Origin: Bacteriovorax sp. UBA1852
GTDB taxonomy: Bacteria > Bdellovibrionota > Bacteriovoracia > Bacteriovoracales > Bacteriovoracaceae
NCBI GenBank assembly: GCA_002338505.1
Contig: DDIK01000165.1
Location: 1-36,742 of the forward strand
Length of the DNA stretch: 36,742 nucleotides
Reading direction: 5' to 3'
Position 1 is the stretch's first letter. Each line of letters begins with the position of its first letter. This document shows positions 1-7,679 of this stretch, one piece after another. Position numbers and translations under genes: made by a program. Below the pieces are notes generated by a model. That model was not told where the DNA came from. It did not search any database and was given only the letters and a program-made list of their open reading frames with translations.

Positions 1-1
1 A

Positions 2-148
2 GCAATAATCGCAGGAATGTTTGGCTTTGGTGGTATCGCATCAACAAGTGTCGGAATTGCTCAGTTTCTATTCTTTTTATTTCTAGTTGGGTTTGTAGCA
101 TCAGTTGTTATGCACTTTGCTAGATCTGTCGAAAATAAGACTAACTAG
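2..148 (+). CDS. DUF1328-family small membrane protein, C-terminal part
   Basis: This open frame enters from the left edge and ends at TAG 146-148, giving 48 residues. It starts with a glycine-rich hydrophobic stretch (AIIAGMFGFGGIAST) and continues with a second hydrophobic helix (QFLFFLFLVGFVASVV) before a short charged tail. This Gly-Phe-Gly-Gly-Ile-Ala pattern followed by one more helix is typical of the DUF1328/UPF0391 (YtjA-like) proteins. These are inner-membrane proteins of about 55 residues with no established biochemical role. Only a few N-terminal residues should be missing. A strong hairpin terminator follows at once, so this gene ends its own transcription unit. Confidence 0.75.
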   Translation, partial: AIIAGMFGFGGIASTSVGIAQFLFFLFLVGFVASVVMHFARSVENKTN

Positions 149-161
149 GTAGATAGATTGT

Positions 162-193
162 TGCGAGGCGTTTTGCCTCGCAGTATTTTCTTT
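162..193 (+). terminator. Rho-independent terminator of the DUF1328 gene
   Basis: A perfect 8-bp stem (TGCGAGGC at 162-169 and GCCTCGCA at 175-182) encloses the loop GTTTT and is followed by a T-rich tail (GTATTTTCTTT, 183-193). It lies 14 bases after the DUF1328 stop codon. Confidence 0.85.
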
Positions 194-253
194 AACTTCT
201 CTTTATTGTTTAAACCTTTTCATTTAAAATGCATTCATTAATAAGGATGAGAA

Positions 254-2071
254 ATGAATGATCAAAAACTAAAAGACTCTATAGGCCATCTCCTAAATAA
301 TCTTCCTCAGGATTGGTTAAAACTTACAACACACAGAATTGACAGATTCAACGAGAGCTTGGCAAAGACTGAATTTATTGAAGAGTTTGAAAAGCTTGGG
401 CATGCGACCAGCGAAGAGTACCTCAACTTACCAACAGCATTTGACTATATTCGTCTAGGTCATCCACTGTCATGTGTTCTGGAATGGAGTATTTCAAAGA
501 GTTACGATATCTCAGCGGATAATGTGATTTCATTTTCGTCTCAAACAATGCCATTATTAGCTGTTCTAAGAAAGAATAAACTGAATAAGATAAGAACACG
601 TATAATTTATAGTGAAGTTAAGCCTATCGACTTTGATCAAAAAATTCTCGAAGAAGTTTACGGCTATGATTTTGAACTTGTACAGACCGATGACCTTAGC
701 TCAATTAAAGATTTTCCTGGCGTTACAATTATCATTAATAAATTAGATGAAGTACTTGAGCATAAGATTGACAGCGACTTTGTTGTTAGTATCGATGAGA
801 AGCTTGGAAGTATTATTCAAGTGTCCGCTCAAAAATCGGAGTATATTAGTGAGATTCAACACGTAAGAAGAAGAGAGTCGATTGCTATGACTCCACATAA
901 TTGTCATACGCTTCTTAAGACTTTGATGGGGGAGACTTTTGAATCAGTATTAGATGAGACTATTGATGATCTCGCAGAGACGATCAATGAAATCACTTCT
1001 ACAAGTTCAATGCCTGTTATAGGTTCTTGTGGGCTATCTGTTCAGTACGCCATTATGATGGGACTCATCCATCACGCATTTGATAAATACAAAGGAAAAG
1101 ATATTAAGTTTATCGTTCCGCCAAATTGCTATGGGGGCACTAATGATCAAGCAAGAAGAGTTGCCGCATGTGTTGATCAAGTTGAGATTGTTGACCTCGC
1201 AGTAGATAGCGGTAAGGATATGGTCACTGAACTAGAGAGAATTTTAACTGAGGCTGCTTTGAGTGACTGCGTTCCTTTTATCATAGCAGAGATTCCAACA
1301 AATCCTCGTGTTGAAATACCAGACTTAAAAAAGCTTGAAGAAACTCTCGCGAAAAAGAGAAAGACGAGCTCAGATAAGGAAGCGACTCAGGCTGTTTTTA
1401 TATTAGATCAAACCTTTTGCCCCAATGTTAAATTCCTAGGGGAGGGAGATTATCTTTATAGCGTCCCGACCATTTCTTATGTAAGTGGTTCTAAGTTTCC
1501 AAGTGGAGGGCTTTGTACTGCGGGATATGGTGTTGCTAATGATCAGGCCAGTCACTTAATGGGCCATGTGGATCGTCACTTAAAGCTTTGTAAGAATGAA
1601 GCAACTAATTTTCAAGTAAGAACCTTGACTGCACAAATGCCATCAATGAATGAAAGAATCTCGAGTGCTTATGATAATACGAGAGCATTTGTAGAGCACA
1701 TAGAAGAAGTTCTACCTCAGGCAAAGATAAACTTTGTTTCTCATGAACTTGCAAAAAATAGTTTCACTCCATCTGTCTTTTCGTTGGATCTTCCGAGTAA
1801 AGGAGATTCCCCTGAAGAGCGTGAAGCTTCTAAAAGAGAACTCAACCTTAAGCTGATTAATATGATGATCTCTGAAATCCCTGAAGATAGTAAGTATTGC
1901 GTGAGTTATGGACAACTTAAAGGATGTTATTGGACGATACCAGCGACTTCTACTCAGGGAACGACGAAAGAAGGGGACAAGGATTATATTGTTCGTGTCT
2001 CGGCTTCTGGTGATATGAACCTCGAGCAACATAAGAAAGTATTTTCACGATTTTGTGAGTTAAGTTATTAA
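254..2071 (+). CDS. PLP-dependent Cys/Met-metabolism-type enzyme with long N-terminal extension
   Basis: The C-terminal two thirds look like a fold-type I pyridoxal-phosphate enzyme of the cystathionine gamma-synthase/lyase superfamily. Visible signs are a Gly-rich cofactor-phosphate region (GSCGLSVQYAIMMG), the NCYGGTND segment, IPTNPRVEIPDL (family motif around PxNP), the Asp that would hold the pyridine nitrogen (ILDQTFCPN, D385), and the probable Schiff-base lysine K414 in SGSKFPSGG. At 605 residues it is about 200 longer than ordinary family members. The extra N-terminal region (about residues 1-215) has no domain I recognise. The ATG at 254 follows AAGGATGAG at 243-251. Its stop TAA (2069-2071) overlaps the apparent start of the next gene, so it heads a four-gene operon. 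The substrate cannot be read from sequence; a carbon-sulfur lyase or transferase is an inference. Confidence 0.75.
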   Translation: MNDQKLKDSIGHLLNNLPQDWLKLTTHRIDRFNESLAKTEFIEEFEKLGHATSEEYLNLPTAFDYIRLGHPLSCVLEWSISKSYDISADNVISFSSQTMPLLAVLRKNKLNKIRTRIIYSEVKPIDFDQKILEEVYGYDFELVQTDDLSSIKDFPGVTIIINKLDEVLEHKIDSDFVVSIDEKLGSIIQVSAQKSEYISEIQHVRRRESIAMTPHNCHTLLKTLMGETFESVLDETIDDLAETINEITSTSSMPVIGSCGLSVQYAIMMGLIHHAFDKYKGKDIKFIVPPNCYGGTNDQARRVAACVDQVEIVDLAVDSGKDMVTELERILTEAALSDCVPFIIAEIPTNPRVEIPDLKKLEETLAKKRKTSSDKEATQAVFILDQTFCPNVKFLGEGDYLYSVPTISYVSGSKFPSGGLCTAGYGVANDQASHLMGHVDRHLKLCKNEATNFQVRTLTAQMPSMNERISSAYDNTRAFVEHIEEVLPQAKINFVSHELAKNSFTPSVFSLDLPSKGDSPEEREASKRELNLKLINMMISEIPEDSKYCVSYGQLKGCYWTIPATSTQGTTKEGDKDYIVRVSASGDMNLEQHKKVFSRFCELSY

Positions 2072-3245
2072 GACATCTGACAAAGTCGCAATTGTTGGCG
2101 GTGGTCCAGCCGGTCTTTTTTGCGCGTACTTACTTCTTGAAAAGGGTTACAAGGTTGATCTCTATGACCACTCATCTGGACTTGCCAAAAAGTTTTTAAT
2201 TGCAGGAAACGGTGGACTTAACCTTACACATTCAGAAGATTTAGACTCCTTTGCAAATCGTTATACAAATAACGAAGCTCTTTTTAAAAGTCTCTTAAGC
2301 GAGTTTTCACCTCAAAGTTTGCGAGACTTTTGTGCAAGAGTTGGAGTAGAGACCTTTATTGGAACAAGCGGAAGAGTTTTTCCAAAGAAACTTAAAGCCG
2401 CTCAAATGCTTATCAATTGGCAAGAGCTTCTTCAGTCATACTCTGGGTTTTCTCTATTTAAGAAGCACTCTCTAAAAAGTATGAACTCTGATAAAAAACT
2501 TCATTTTGACTTTGAAGGCGAAGATATCGAGGTTAGTGCTGAGAATATCATATTAGCTCTTGGTGGTGGTAGTTGGAAGAAAACAGGTTCTGATGGCAAG
2601 TGGACTGATATGATTACTAAGTTAGGAATAGAAGTCTCTGAGCTTAGGCCTATGAATTGTGGATTTGAAGTGAATTGGAGTGATTTCTTTAAGAATAAGT
2701 TTGAAAGAGGTCATTTAAAAAATATAAGAATAACTCATGGAGATAGATCCGTTAGAGCAGAGGTTATGCTTACTACTTATGGAATAGAGGGATCTGCCAT
2801 TTACGCTCTCTCAAATTTTATAAGAGATGACATAGAATCATCAGGTAAGACCGTTATAAGTATTGATCTTAAGCCTGATTTAAGTATTGAAGAAATTGAA
2901 AATCGCTTTAAGGCTAAGAAGTCTAAAGAATCAATGTCGACCTTTTTGAAGAAATCTCTAAAATTAGACCCTATTGCCATTGGACTAATAAATGAAAATG
3001 GACATAAAGCTTCTGCTTCTAGGGTAAAGAATTGTGAGGTCGAATTACGTAACTGTCGTCCAATTGATGAGGCCATTTCAACTTCGGGCGGAGTGTTATT
3101 TAGCGTTTTATCAGATCACTTTGAGTCAAAGAAAGTTCCAGGTCTCTTCTTTGTAGGTGAAATGCTTGATTTTGAAGCACCAACCGGAGGATATCTCTTG
3201 CAAGGATGCTTTTGTACAGCTCACCGTGCTTGTCAGAACTTTTAA
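2067..3245 (+). CDS. HI0933/TIGR03862-like FAD flavoprotein, apparent ATT start
   Basis: Predicted NAD(P)/FAD-dependent oxidoreductase of the HI0933-like (BaiN/RdsA) group, closest in pattern to the TIGR03862 subfamily. The dinucleotide-binding motif VAIVGGGPAGLFCAYLL sits at residues 7-23, followed by AKKFLIAGNGGLNLTHSE. GTSGRVFPKKLKAA (about 91-104) and the C-terminal GEMLDFEAPTGGYLLQGCF are typical of the family. The Rossmann motif begins too close to the upstream in-frame stop (TAA 2061-2063) for any ATG, GTG or TTG start. The only plausible initiator is ATT at 2067-2069, overlapping the upstream gene's stop as ATTAA. A later TTG at 2319 would delete the FAD-binding motif and is rejected. 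From ATT the protein has 392 residues, normal for the family. The reaction is unknown. Confidence 0.8.
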   Translation: MKTSDKVAIVGGGPAGLFCAYLLLEKGYKVDLYDHSSGLAKKFLIAGNGGLNLTHSEDLDSFANRYTNNEALFKSLLSEFSPQSLRDFCARVGVETFIGTSGRVFPKKLKAAQMLINWQELLQSYSGFSLFKKHSLKSMNSDKKLHFDFEGEDIEVSAENIILALGGGSWKKTGSDGKWTDMITKLGIEVSELRPMNCGFEVNWSDFFKNKFERGHLKNIRITHGDRSVRAEVMLTTYGIEGSAIYALSNFIRDDIESSGKTVISIDLKPDLSIEEIENRFKAKKSKESMSTFLKKSLKLDPIAIGLINENGHKASASRVKNCEVELRNCRPIDEAISTSGGVLFSVLSDHFESKKVPGLFFVGEMLDFEAPTGGYLLQGCFCTAHRACQNF

Positions 3246-3265
3246 CAAGTGAGTACAATGAACTT

Positions 3266-4489
3266 ATGAAAATAGCGATTATTGGCTCTGGTATAGCGGG
3301 ACTTGCTAGTGCTTATTTTTTAAGAGAACACGAATGTGAAGTGTATGAAGCAAAGCCTTTTATGAGCCTTGCTGGTCACGGTATGTCTCTTGAGAACGGG
3401 AAAATTATTGATATTCCCCTTCGAGTGATTCATCCAGAATATTACCCTCAATTATTTTCTCTTTGTGATGAATTAAAAATATCTTTAAGGAAACTTGAAC
3501 ATTCAGGTTCATTCTCACTTTCAAATCGCCATGATAAATTTGAATATTTTAACATCTCATTATTTAAAAAACGCTTTAATTTCATAAAACCTAGACTTAG
3601 TTATTTTAAGCTAGGCGCATCTTTTATGCGGTTTTACTATCTTTGTCATAAGTATAAGAATGATTCATCATATGACATGATCAGTTTTGGTGACTTCTTA
3701 GAAACTCATAAAGTTTCTTCAAAGCTAGCTAAGCTTGTTCTCTATCCTTTGCTTTCTAGCATCTGTACATGTGATTATGAAGAACTTGATAGATTTCCTT
3801 CTCGCGTTCTTCTTGAAATGATGTCTATGATCGCAGGACCTGTTCCTATGGAGCGCTTCTATGCCGGCACTCATGATATCGAAAATGCTCTAAGCTCACA
3901 TCTAGGTAAGCTTCATTTAGAGAGTAAGGTTGATAAAATTATTGTTGATAGGGATGGGGCCAACCTCGTCATCGACGGCGTGACGAGGAAGTATGATCAC
4001 ATTGTCATTGGTACAGAGGCACATGTTATTAAAGAATTCTTAGAAGTTAATGAACATACTGAACATATTTTAGAAGACCTTAAAGTCGTACCTTATAAAA
4101 CGACTGACACTATTATTGAGACTGTTGCTGGTGATCATGATCAAATCTTAAATGAAAAATCTCTTCACTATCTTGAGCATCCAAGTGGTGGGCAGGCCCA
4201 GGCATCAATGTGGCTTAATAAGGTAGAGCCTCACTTACTTCTTAATGAGGCAACCATGCAAACATGGAATCCTTATGGTAAGAGTGATCGAGAGTTAAAG
4301 CGCTCAAGTCTTAATAGGGCGCTGATGACTGTAGACTCTTATCAAGCCGTCAAGCGAATCCAGAAGTTTGAACATTCTGCTTTTTCTTTTGCTGGCTCAT
4401 ATCTTGCTCAAGGTGTTCCGCTGCTTGAAGGTGGTGTAGAGTCTGCGAGAAGAATTAAAGAACGTTTAGAAATGAGGAAGAACAGATGA
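3266..4489 (+). CDS. FAD-dependent amine-oxidase-like protein (COG2907 type)
   Basis: The protein opens with a textbook Rossmann FAD-binding motif (MKIAIIGSGIAGLASAYFL) and an acidic end of the second strand (VYEAK). It then has the segment DIPLRVIHPEYYPQLFSLCDEL, which fits the COG2907 predicted NAD/FAD-binding proteins related to flavin amine oxidases. The C-terminal FAGSYLAQGVPLLEGGVESARR matches the closing FAD-contact region of such enzymes. I chose ATG 3266 because it puts the motif at the very N-terminus. The longer frame from 3206 would add 20 residues that only overlap the end of the previous gene. It starts 20 bases after that gene and its stop overlaps the next start (ATGA, 4486-4489), so it is part of the operon. 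COG2907 genes often sit near cyclopropane-fatty-acid synthases, but none is present here. The substrate is unknown. Confidence 0.75.
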   Translation: MKIAIIGSGIAGLASAYFLREHECEVYEAKPFMSLAGHGMSLENGKIIDIPLRVIHPEYYPQLFSLCDELKISLRKLEHSGSFSLSNRHDKFEYFNISLFKKRFNFIKPRLSYFKLGASFMRFYYLCHKYKNDSSYDMISFGDFLETHKVSSKLAKLVLYPLLSSICTCDYEELDRFPSRVLLEMMSMIAGPVPMERFYAGTHDIENALSSHLGKLHLESKVDKIIVDRDGANLVIDGVTRKYDHIVIGTEAHVIKEFLEVNEHTEHILEDLKVVPYKTTDTIIETVAGDHDQILNEKSLHYLEHPSGGQAQASMWLNKVEPHLLLNEATMQTWNPYGKSDRELKRSSLNRALMTVDSYQAVKRIQKFEHSAFSFAGSYLAQGVPLLEGGVESARRIKERLEMRKNR

Positions 4490-5376
4490 AGAAAATAAGT
4501 GAACCATGGAATGAAGAAGAGAAATTAAACTGGCTTAATGAGCAAACAATTAAACGCTCATATAAAGAAGAAGTTATTCAGAAAATTGATAAGCTTAGAG
4601 ACTCTTTTGAGGTTATTCAATATGGGGAATTATCATACGACCCAAAGAAGTATCCTCTTTATCTTATTAAGAATAAGAACTTTTCTGATTCGAAGAAAAA
4701 TATTCTGATCACTGGAGGAGTCCATGGTTATGAGACGAGTGGTGTTCAAGGTGCGCTAAAGTTCTGTGAACTCGAGGCCTTGAATTATACATCAGAATTT
4801 AATTTTATTATCGCTCCCTGTTTAAGTCCATGGGGATATGAAACGATTAATCGCTGGAATCCATATACCGTCGATCCAAATCGTTCTTTTTTTAAAGATG
4901 GACCTAGTGAAGAATGTAATCTTATTATGGGGCAAATAGATTCTTTAAAACTTGATATATATGCTCACTTTGATCTCCACGAAACAACTGATACAGATAA
5001 TAGTGTGTTTAGACCGGCACTTGAAAAGAGAGATGGTATTGCTCAAGAAGTCTGGGATATTCCTGACGGCTTTTACCTCGTTGGGGATATTGAAAATCCT
5101 ACACCTGAGTTTCAAAAAGCGATCATAGACTCAGTAAGAAAAGTAACTCATATTGCTCCAGCAGATGAAAATGGCAAAATTATTGGAGAGAAATTAGCAG
5201 GAGAGGGGATTATTAATTACCCGATAAAAACCTTAAATCTCTGTGCTAGCTTTTCAGGTGCAAAGTTTTGTACAACGACAGAGGTATATCCAGATAGTGA
5301 TCTTGTGGATGATGAAAATTGTGCCTTAGCTCAAGTGGCCGCGGTTAAAGGCGGCCTTGAGTATTTACTAAAATGA
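4486..5376 (+). CDS. M14-family zinc metallocarboxypeptidase / aspartoacylase-like
   Basis: Zinc hydrolase of the M14 carboxypeptidase / succinylglutamate desuccinylase superfamily. The metal ligands are visible: H80 and E83 in GGVHGYE and H165 in DLHET. PNR (131-133) corresponds to the substrate-carboxylate-binding NR of the family, and E266 in TTTEVYPD is a good candidate for the catalytic glutamate. No signal peptide is visible, so it is probably cytoplasmic. Its 296 residues match short bacterial members. Translation is coupled to the upstream FAD protein through an ATGA overlap. It is the last gene of the operon and is followed, five bases on, by the end of a convergent gene; no hairpin terminator was found between them. 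Peptidase and deacylase activities cannot be told apart by eye. Confidence 0.8.
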   Translation: MKKISEPWNEEEKLNWLNEQTIKRSYKEEVIQKIDKLRDSFEVIQYGELSYDPKKYPLYLIKNKNFSDSKKNILITGGVHGYETSGVQGALKFCELEALNYTSEFNFIIAPCLSPWGYETINRWNPYTVDPNRSFFKDGPSEECNLIMGQIDSLKLDIYAHFDLHETTDTDNSVFRPALEKRDGIAQEVWDIPDGFYLVGDIENPTPEFQKAIIDSVRKVTHIAPADENGKIIGEKLAGEGIINYPIKTLNLCASFSGAKFCTTTEVYPDSDLVDDENCALAQVAAVKGGLEYLLK

Positions 5377-5381
5377 AATGA

Positions 5382-6593
5382 TTAAAGTTGTGGTCTTGTG
5401 AGATAGAGAACGCCGTCTATACCTGCGATTGCCACAGTTCCTGAAGAGAAGAATGGAAAGATTGACCATACACCTTCAAATCTTGCACTGTCACGATTTG
5501 GCATTGTATCGAGAAAACCGACTTCAGATAACTTTCCTTCTTCAATATTTTCTAAGGAAAGAATTCTTAAGCCCGCGTTGTAGTTCGCTTGATAGACGTA
5601 ACCATCTTTAACGTACATATTATGGTCTATGGCCTTTGTTTCGTGTGTGTGAATAGCAAAGTTTATCGGATTTTCAAGATCTGAAAAGTCCCAAATAAAA
5701 GTCTTCGTATTAACTTTAAGTCTCGATTCATCTAGCTCATCGCCAAGAAGAAAGTATCTATGATCTTCAGTAAGCCATCCTTGATGTGTATACTTAACAC
5801 CATCGTAGCTTGCGACTCCTATTTGTTTCGGAGCACTCTTATCTGTAACATCAACAATATTTACAGTGTCCTCATTACTTGAAACACAAATTTCTCTACC
5901 AACATAACGTGTATCGACACCTTTATAAACAACACATTGAACGTCATGAGTGTAAGCATCTCCGTGCTTTCTTGGCACTTCGTAAACTCCTCTTCCTACG
6001 CAGTTAAGAAATCTTGGAACGAGTGGAGTTCTTAAATCCATAATATGAAGTCCTCCGTCGCAAGTTGATGTTCCAACAGCGTATCCAAATCCCGTTTCTT
6101 CGTTGATAAAAATATTATGAGCATTACCAAAGTCACGGTAACGCATATCTGGCTCAACTCTTTGTACAGTCTCTCCATTCATTGATCTTAGTCTATGAAG
6201 ATCAAAAATCTGCATGCCATGTGACCATGCTTCACTGACGATGAATGCATAATTCTTGTAGATCTTAACATCTCTCCACTGTGAAGAACTTGTTGCTGTT
6301 TTCAAGTCTGCAAGATGGATAGGATTAACAGGATCCGTTACATCGATAAATGAGGTCTTACTATCGAGTCCCATCATGACATATTCTCTATTACTCGCTG
6401 GATCTGTCCAGCCCCATATGTCGTTCCCTTTTCTTGCTCTAATAGCACCTGTCTTTAAATTTAGTGCACTCGAGAGAGTGACATTTTTAGAGTTCTCCAC
6501 CGTGACTTTGTCTGTGATAATATCTGTCGCGAAAACCGAAAACGTGAGACCTAAAGTCAAAAGTAGCTTTGTACCCTTCATAGTAACTTGCAT
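5382..6593 (-). CDS. Secreted choice-of-anchor B (LVIVD beta-propeller) protein
   Basis: After a Sec signal peptide (hydrophobic LLLTLGLTFSVFA, cleavage near residue 22) the protein shows repeated strands of the LVIVD kind. Examples are SFIDVTDPVNPIHLADL, GMQIFDLHRL, LHIMDLRTPLVPRFLNC, VNIVDVTDKSAPKQIG and LRILSLENIEEGKLSEVGFL. This spacing and the motifs RDVKIYKNYAFIVSE, NAHNIFINEETGFGYAVG, HDVQCVVYKG and THQGWLTEDHRYFLLGDELDE are characteristic of TIGR04312-type choice-of-anchor B proteins. These are extracellular beta-propellers of unknown ligand. Four cysteines are visible (STCDGG, NCVG, VQCVV, EICVS). The first ATG (6593) is preceded by TGGAG seven bases upstream, while the second ATG has no ribosome site, so the first was chosen. 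It is divergent from the Met/His-rich gene at 6738. Confidence 0.85.
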   Translation of the reverse strand: MQVTMKGTKLLLTLGLTFSVFATDIITDKVTVENSKNVTLSSALNLKTGAIRARKGNDIWGWTDPASNREYVMMGLDSKTSFIDVTDPVNPIHLADLKTATSSSQWRDVKIYKNYAFIVSEAWSHGMQIFDLHRLRSMNGETVQRVEPDMRYRDFGNAHNIFINEETGFGYAVGTSTCDGGLHIMDLRTPLVPRFLNCVGRGVYEVPRKHGDAYTHDVQCVVYKGVDTRYVGREICVSSNEDTVNIVDVTDKSAPKQIGVASYDGVKYTHQGWLTEDHRYFLLGDELDESRLKVNTKTFIWDFSDLENPINFAIHTHETKAIDHNMYVKDGYVYQANYNAGLRILSLENIEEGKLSEVGFLDTMPNRDSARFEGVWSIFPFFSSGTVAIAGIDGVLYLTRPQL

Positions 6594-6683
6594 AATAAAA
6601 CTCCATTTTTATTTCCTTAATTATCCTTTAAAACCGTGTTGGCAGATAGTGAATTCATGCAATTGTCAGAATTTATTAGAAGG

Positions 6684-6697
6684 TATTGTCGACAATA
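6684..6697. promoter_or_regulatory. 14-bp perfect palindrome between divergent genes (candidate operator)
   Basis: TATTGTCGACAATA reads the same on both strands and lies in the 144-bp region between the divergent LVIVD gene (start 6593) and the Met/His-rich gene (start 6738). An extra half-site-like ATTGTC occurs at 6662-6667. The left half contains TATTGT, a possible -10 element for the rightward gene with TTGTCA at 6663-6668 as a poor -35 (spacing 15). A dimeric repressor site is a reasonable inference; the regulator is unknown. Confidence 0.45.
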
Positions 6698-6737
6698 TCA
6701 TAGGGAATTGACTAGAATTTCAGCACAGGAGTTTACT

Positions 6738-7679
6738 ATGAAAATAATTATTCTGAGCGTTTTATTCAGCTATTCAGTGCTGGCATCTATGTCTGACTTT
6801 AAGTCGCACTTCTTTATAAATGGGAAGAAAGTAGAGGGCATGAAGCATGTCATGATTAAATCTAATACTCCAACTCTCATTGAAATGTACTTTAGTGACC
6901 CACGAACCGGCGAGATTTATAAAGATTATAAAGTTATGCATGGAAAATATATGCATATGGTTGTGGCAAGTAAGGATCTTTCTGTATTTAAGCACTTTCA
7001 TCCATACTTTGATCCTATCACTGGGCGCTTTGCGATAACAGTAAATATGCCATACGCAGACCCTGATAATCAGGATGCTAATAGAACCTTTACTGAGCCT
7101 GGAATGTATATGGTTATGGCCGATGTCATTGTGGCAGGAGTTGGGATGAGAATGGATCATGCAATGGTTCATGTCATGGGGAGATCTTTAAGTACGCCAC
7201 TTATTCAAGACTTTAATGAAGACGGAGTGATTACAAAATTCTTTTATCGATCAAATGAGGATGAACCAAGTTATAAGGCAATCTTTAAGAAGAATATTAT
7301 AAATGGATGTTCAGGGAATATTGTAAAGTTTGAAGTTGAAATGTTTAGTCTCGTGGCTGGAGAGTATAGACCATTATTAGATTTTCAACCATGGCTTAGT
7401 GAGGCCGCACATTCAGTGTGGTTAAGTGAAGGTTATATGAAACATATGCATCATGGTGAGATGCCATTTGCTCATATGCATAGTCCTTTTATGCTAGATG
7501 ATGACGATGATGATTCAAATGATAGGGTATATGATCACATCCTAAGGTTTAATTTTCATGATCAGGATGTCATGCTTGAAGGCCTTCAAAAAATGTGGAT
7601 ACAATTTAAGCATCAAGATAAAATCATGAAGATTCCATTTATTTTTCATTATGAAGCAGGTGAGCGAAGAGGCTGTTAA
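6738..7679 (+). CDS. Secreted Met/His-rich protein with repeated metal-binding-like motifs
   Basis: The start is ATG 6738, with AGGAG at 6727-6731 and a clear signal peptide (MKIIILSVLFSYSVLA). The longer frame beginning at 6636 would put 34 charged residues in front of it and is rejected. The mature protein is rich in Met and His: VMHGKYMHMVVASKDLSVFKHFHP, then MRMDHAMVHVMG, and later EGYMKHMHHGEMPFAHMHSP. The pattern H-x-V-V-x-S-x-D-L-x-x-F-x-H-x-H-P followed by an EPGxY strand resembles the YtkA-like beta-sandwich of metal-associated periplasmic proteins. It seems to occur twice, the second copy ending in MWIQFKHQDKIMKIPFIFHYE. A run of six Asp is at residues 254-259. Periplasmic copper or other metal handling is an inference. 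The last four bases overlap the end of the convergent DUF1552 gene. Confidence 0.6.
   Translation: MKIIILSVLFSYSVLASMSDFKSHFFINGKKVEGMKHVMIKSNTPTLIEMYFSDPRTGEIYKDYKVMHGKYMHMVVASKDLSVFKHFHPYFDPITGRFAITVNMPYADPDNQDANRTFTEPGMYMVMADVIVAGVGMRMDHAMVHVMGRSLSTPLIQDFNEDGVITKFFYRSNEDEPSYKAIFKKNIINGCSGNIVKFEVEMFSLVAGEYRPLLDFQPWLSEAAHSVWLSEGYMKHMHHGEMPFAHMHSPFMLDDDDDDSNDRVYDHILRFNFHDQDVMLEGLQKMWIQFKHQDKIMKIPFIFHYEAGERRGC

Noticed and set aside
2061..2100. Programmed +1 frameshift joining the PLP enzyme to the flavoprotein
   Set aside because: The window for a shift is only a few codons and no recognised slippery or stimulatory signal is present. The flavoprotein N-terminus is complete from ATT, so coupled initiation is the simpler reading.
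3206..3265. Extended N-terminus of the COG2907-like protein
   Set aside because: The extra 20 residues overlap the end of the flavoprotein gene in another frame and precede a Rossmann motif that should be N-terminal.
6636..6737. Upstream start for the Met/His-rich protein
   Set aside because: It would place 34 charged residues before a clear signal peptide, and the strong AGGAG lies directly before ATG 6738.
7497..7514. Run of six aspartates as a protease site or low-complexity insertion
   Set aside because: It is short and lies in an acidic surface-type loop of a metal-binding-like protein; no further meaning can be supported.
7676..7679. Four-base overlap of convergent stop codons as a regulatory feature
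   Set aside because: Tail-to-tail overlaps of this size are common in compact bacterial genomes.
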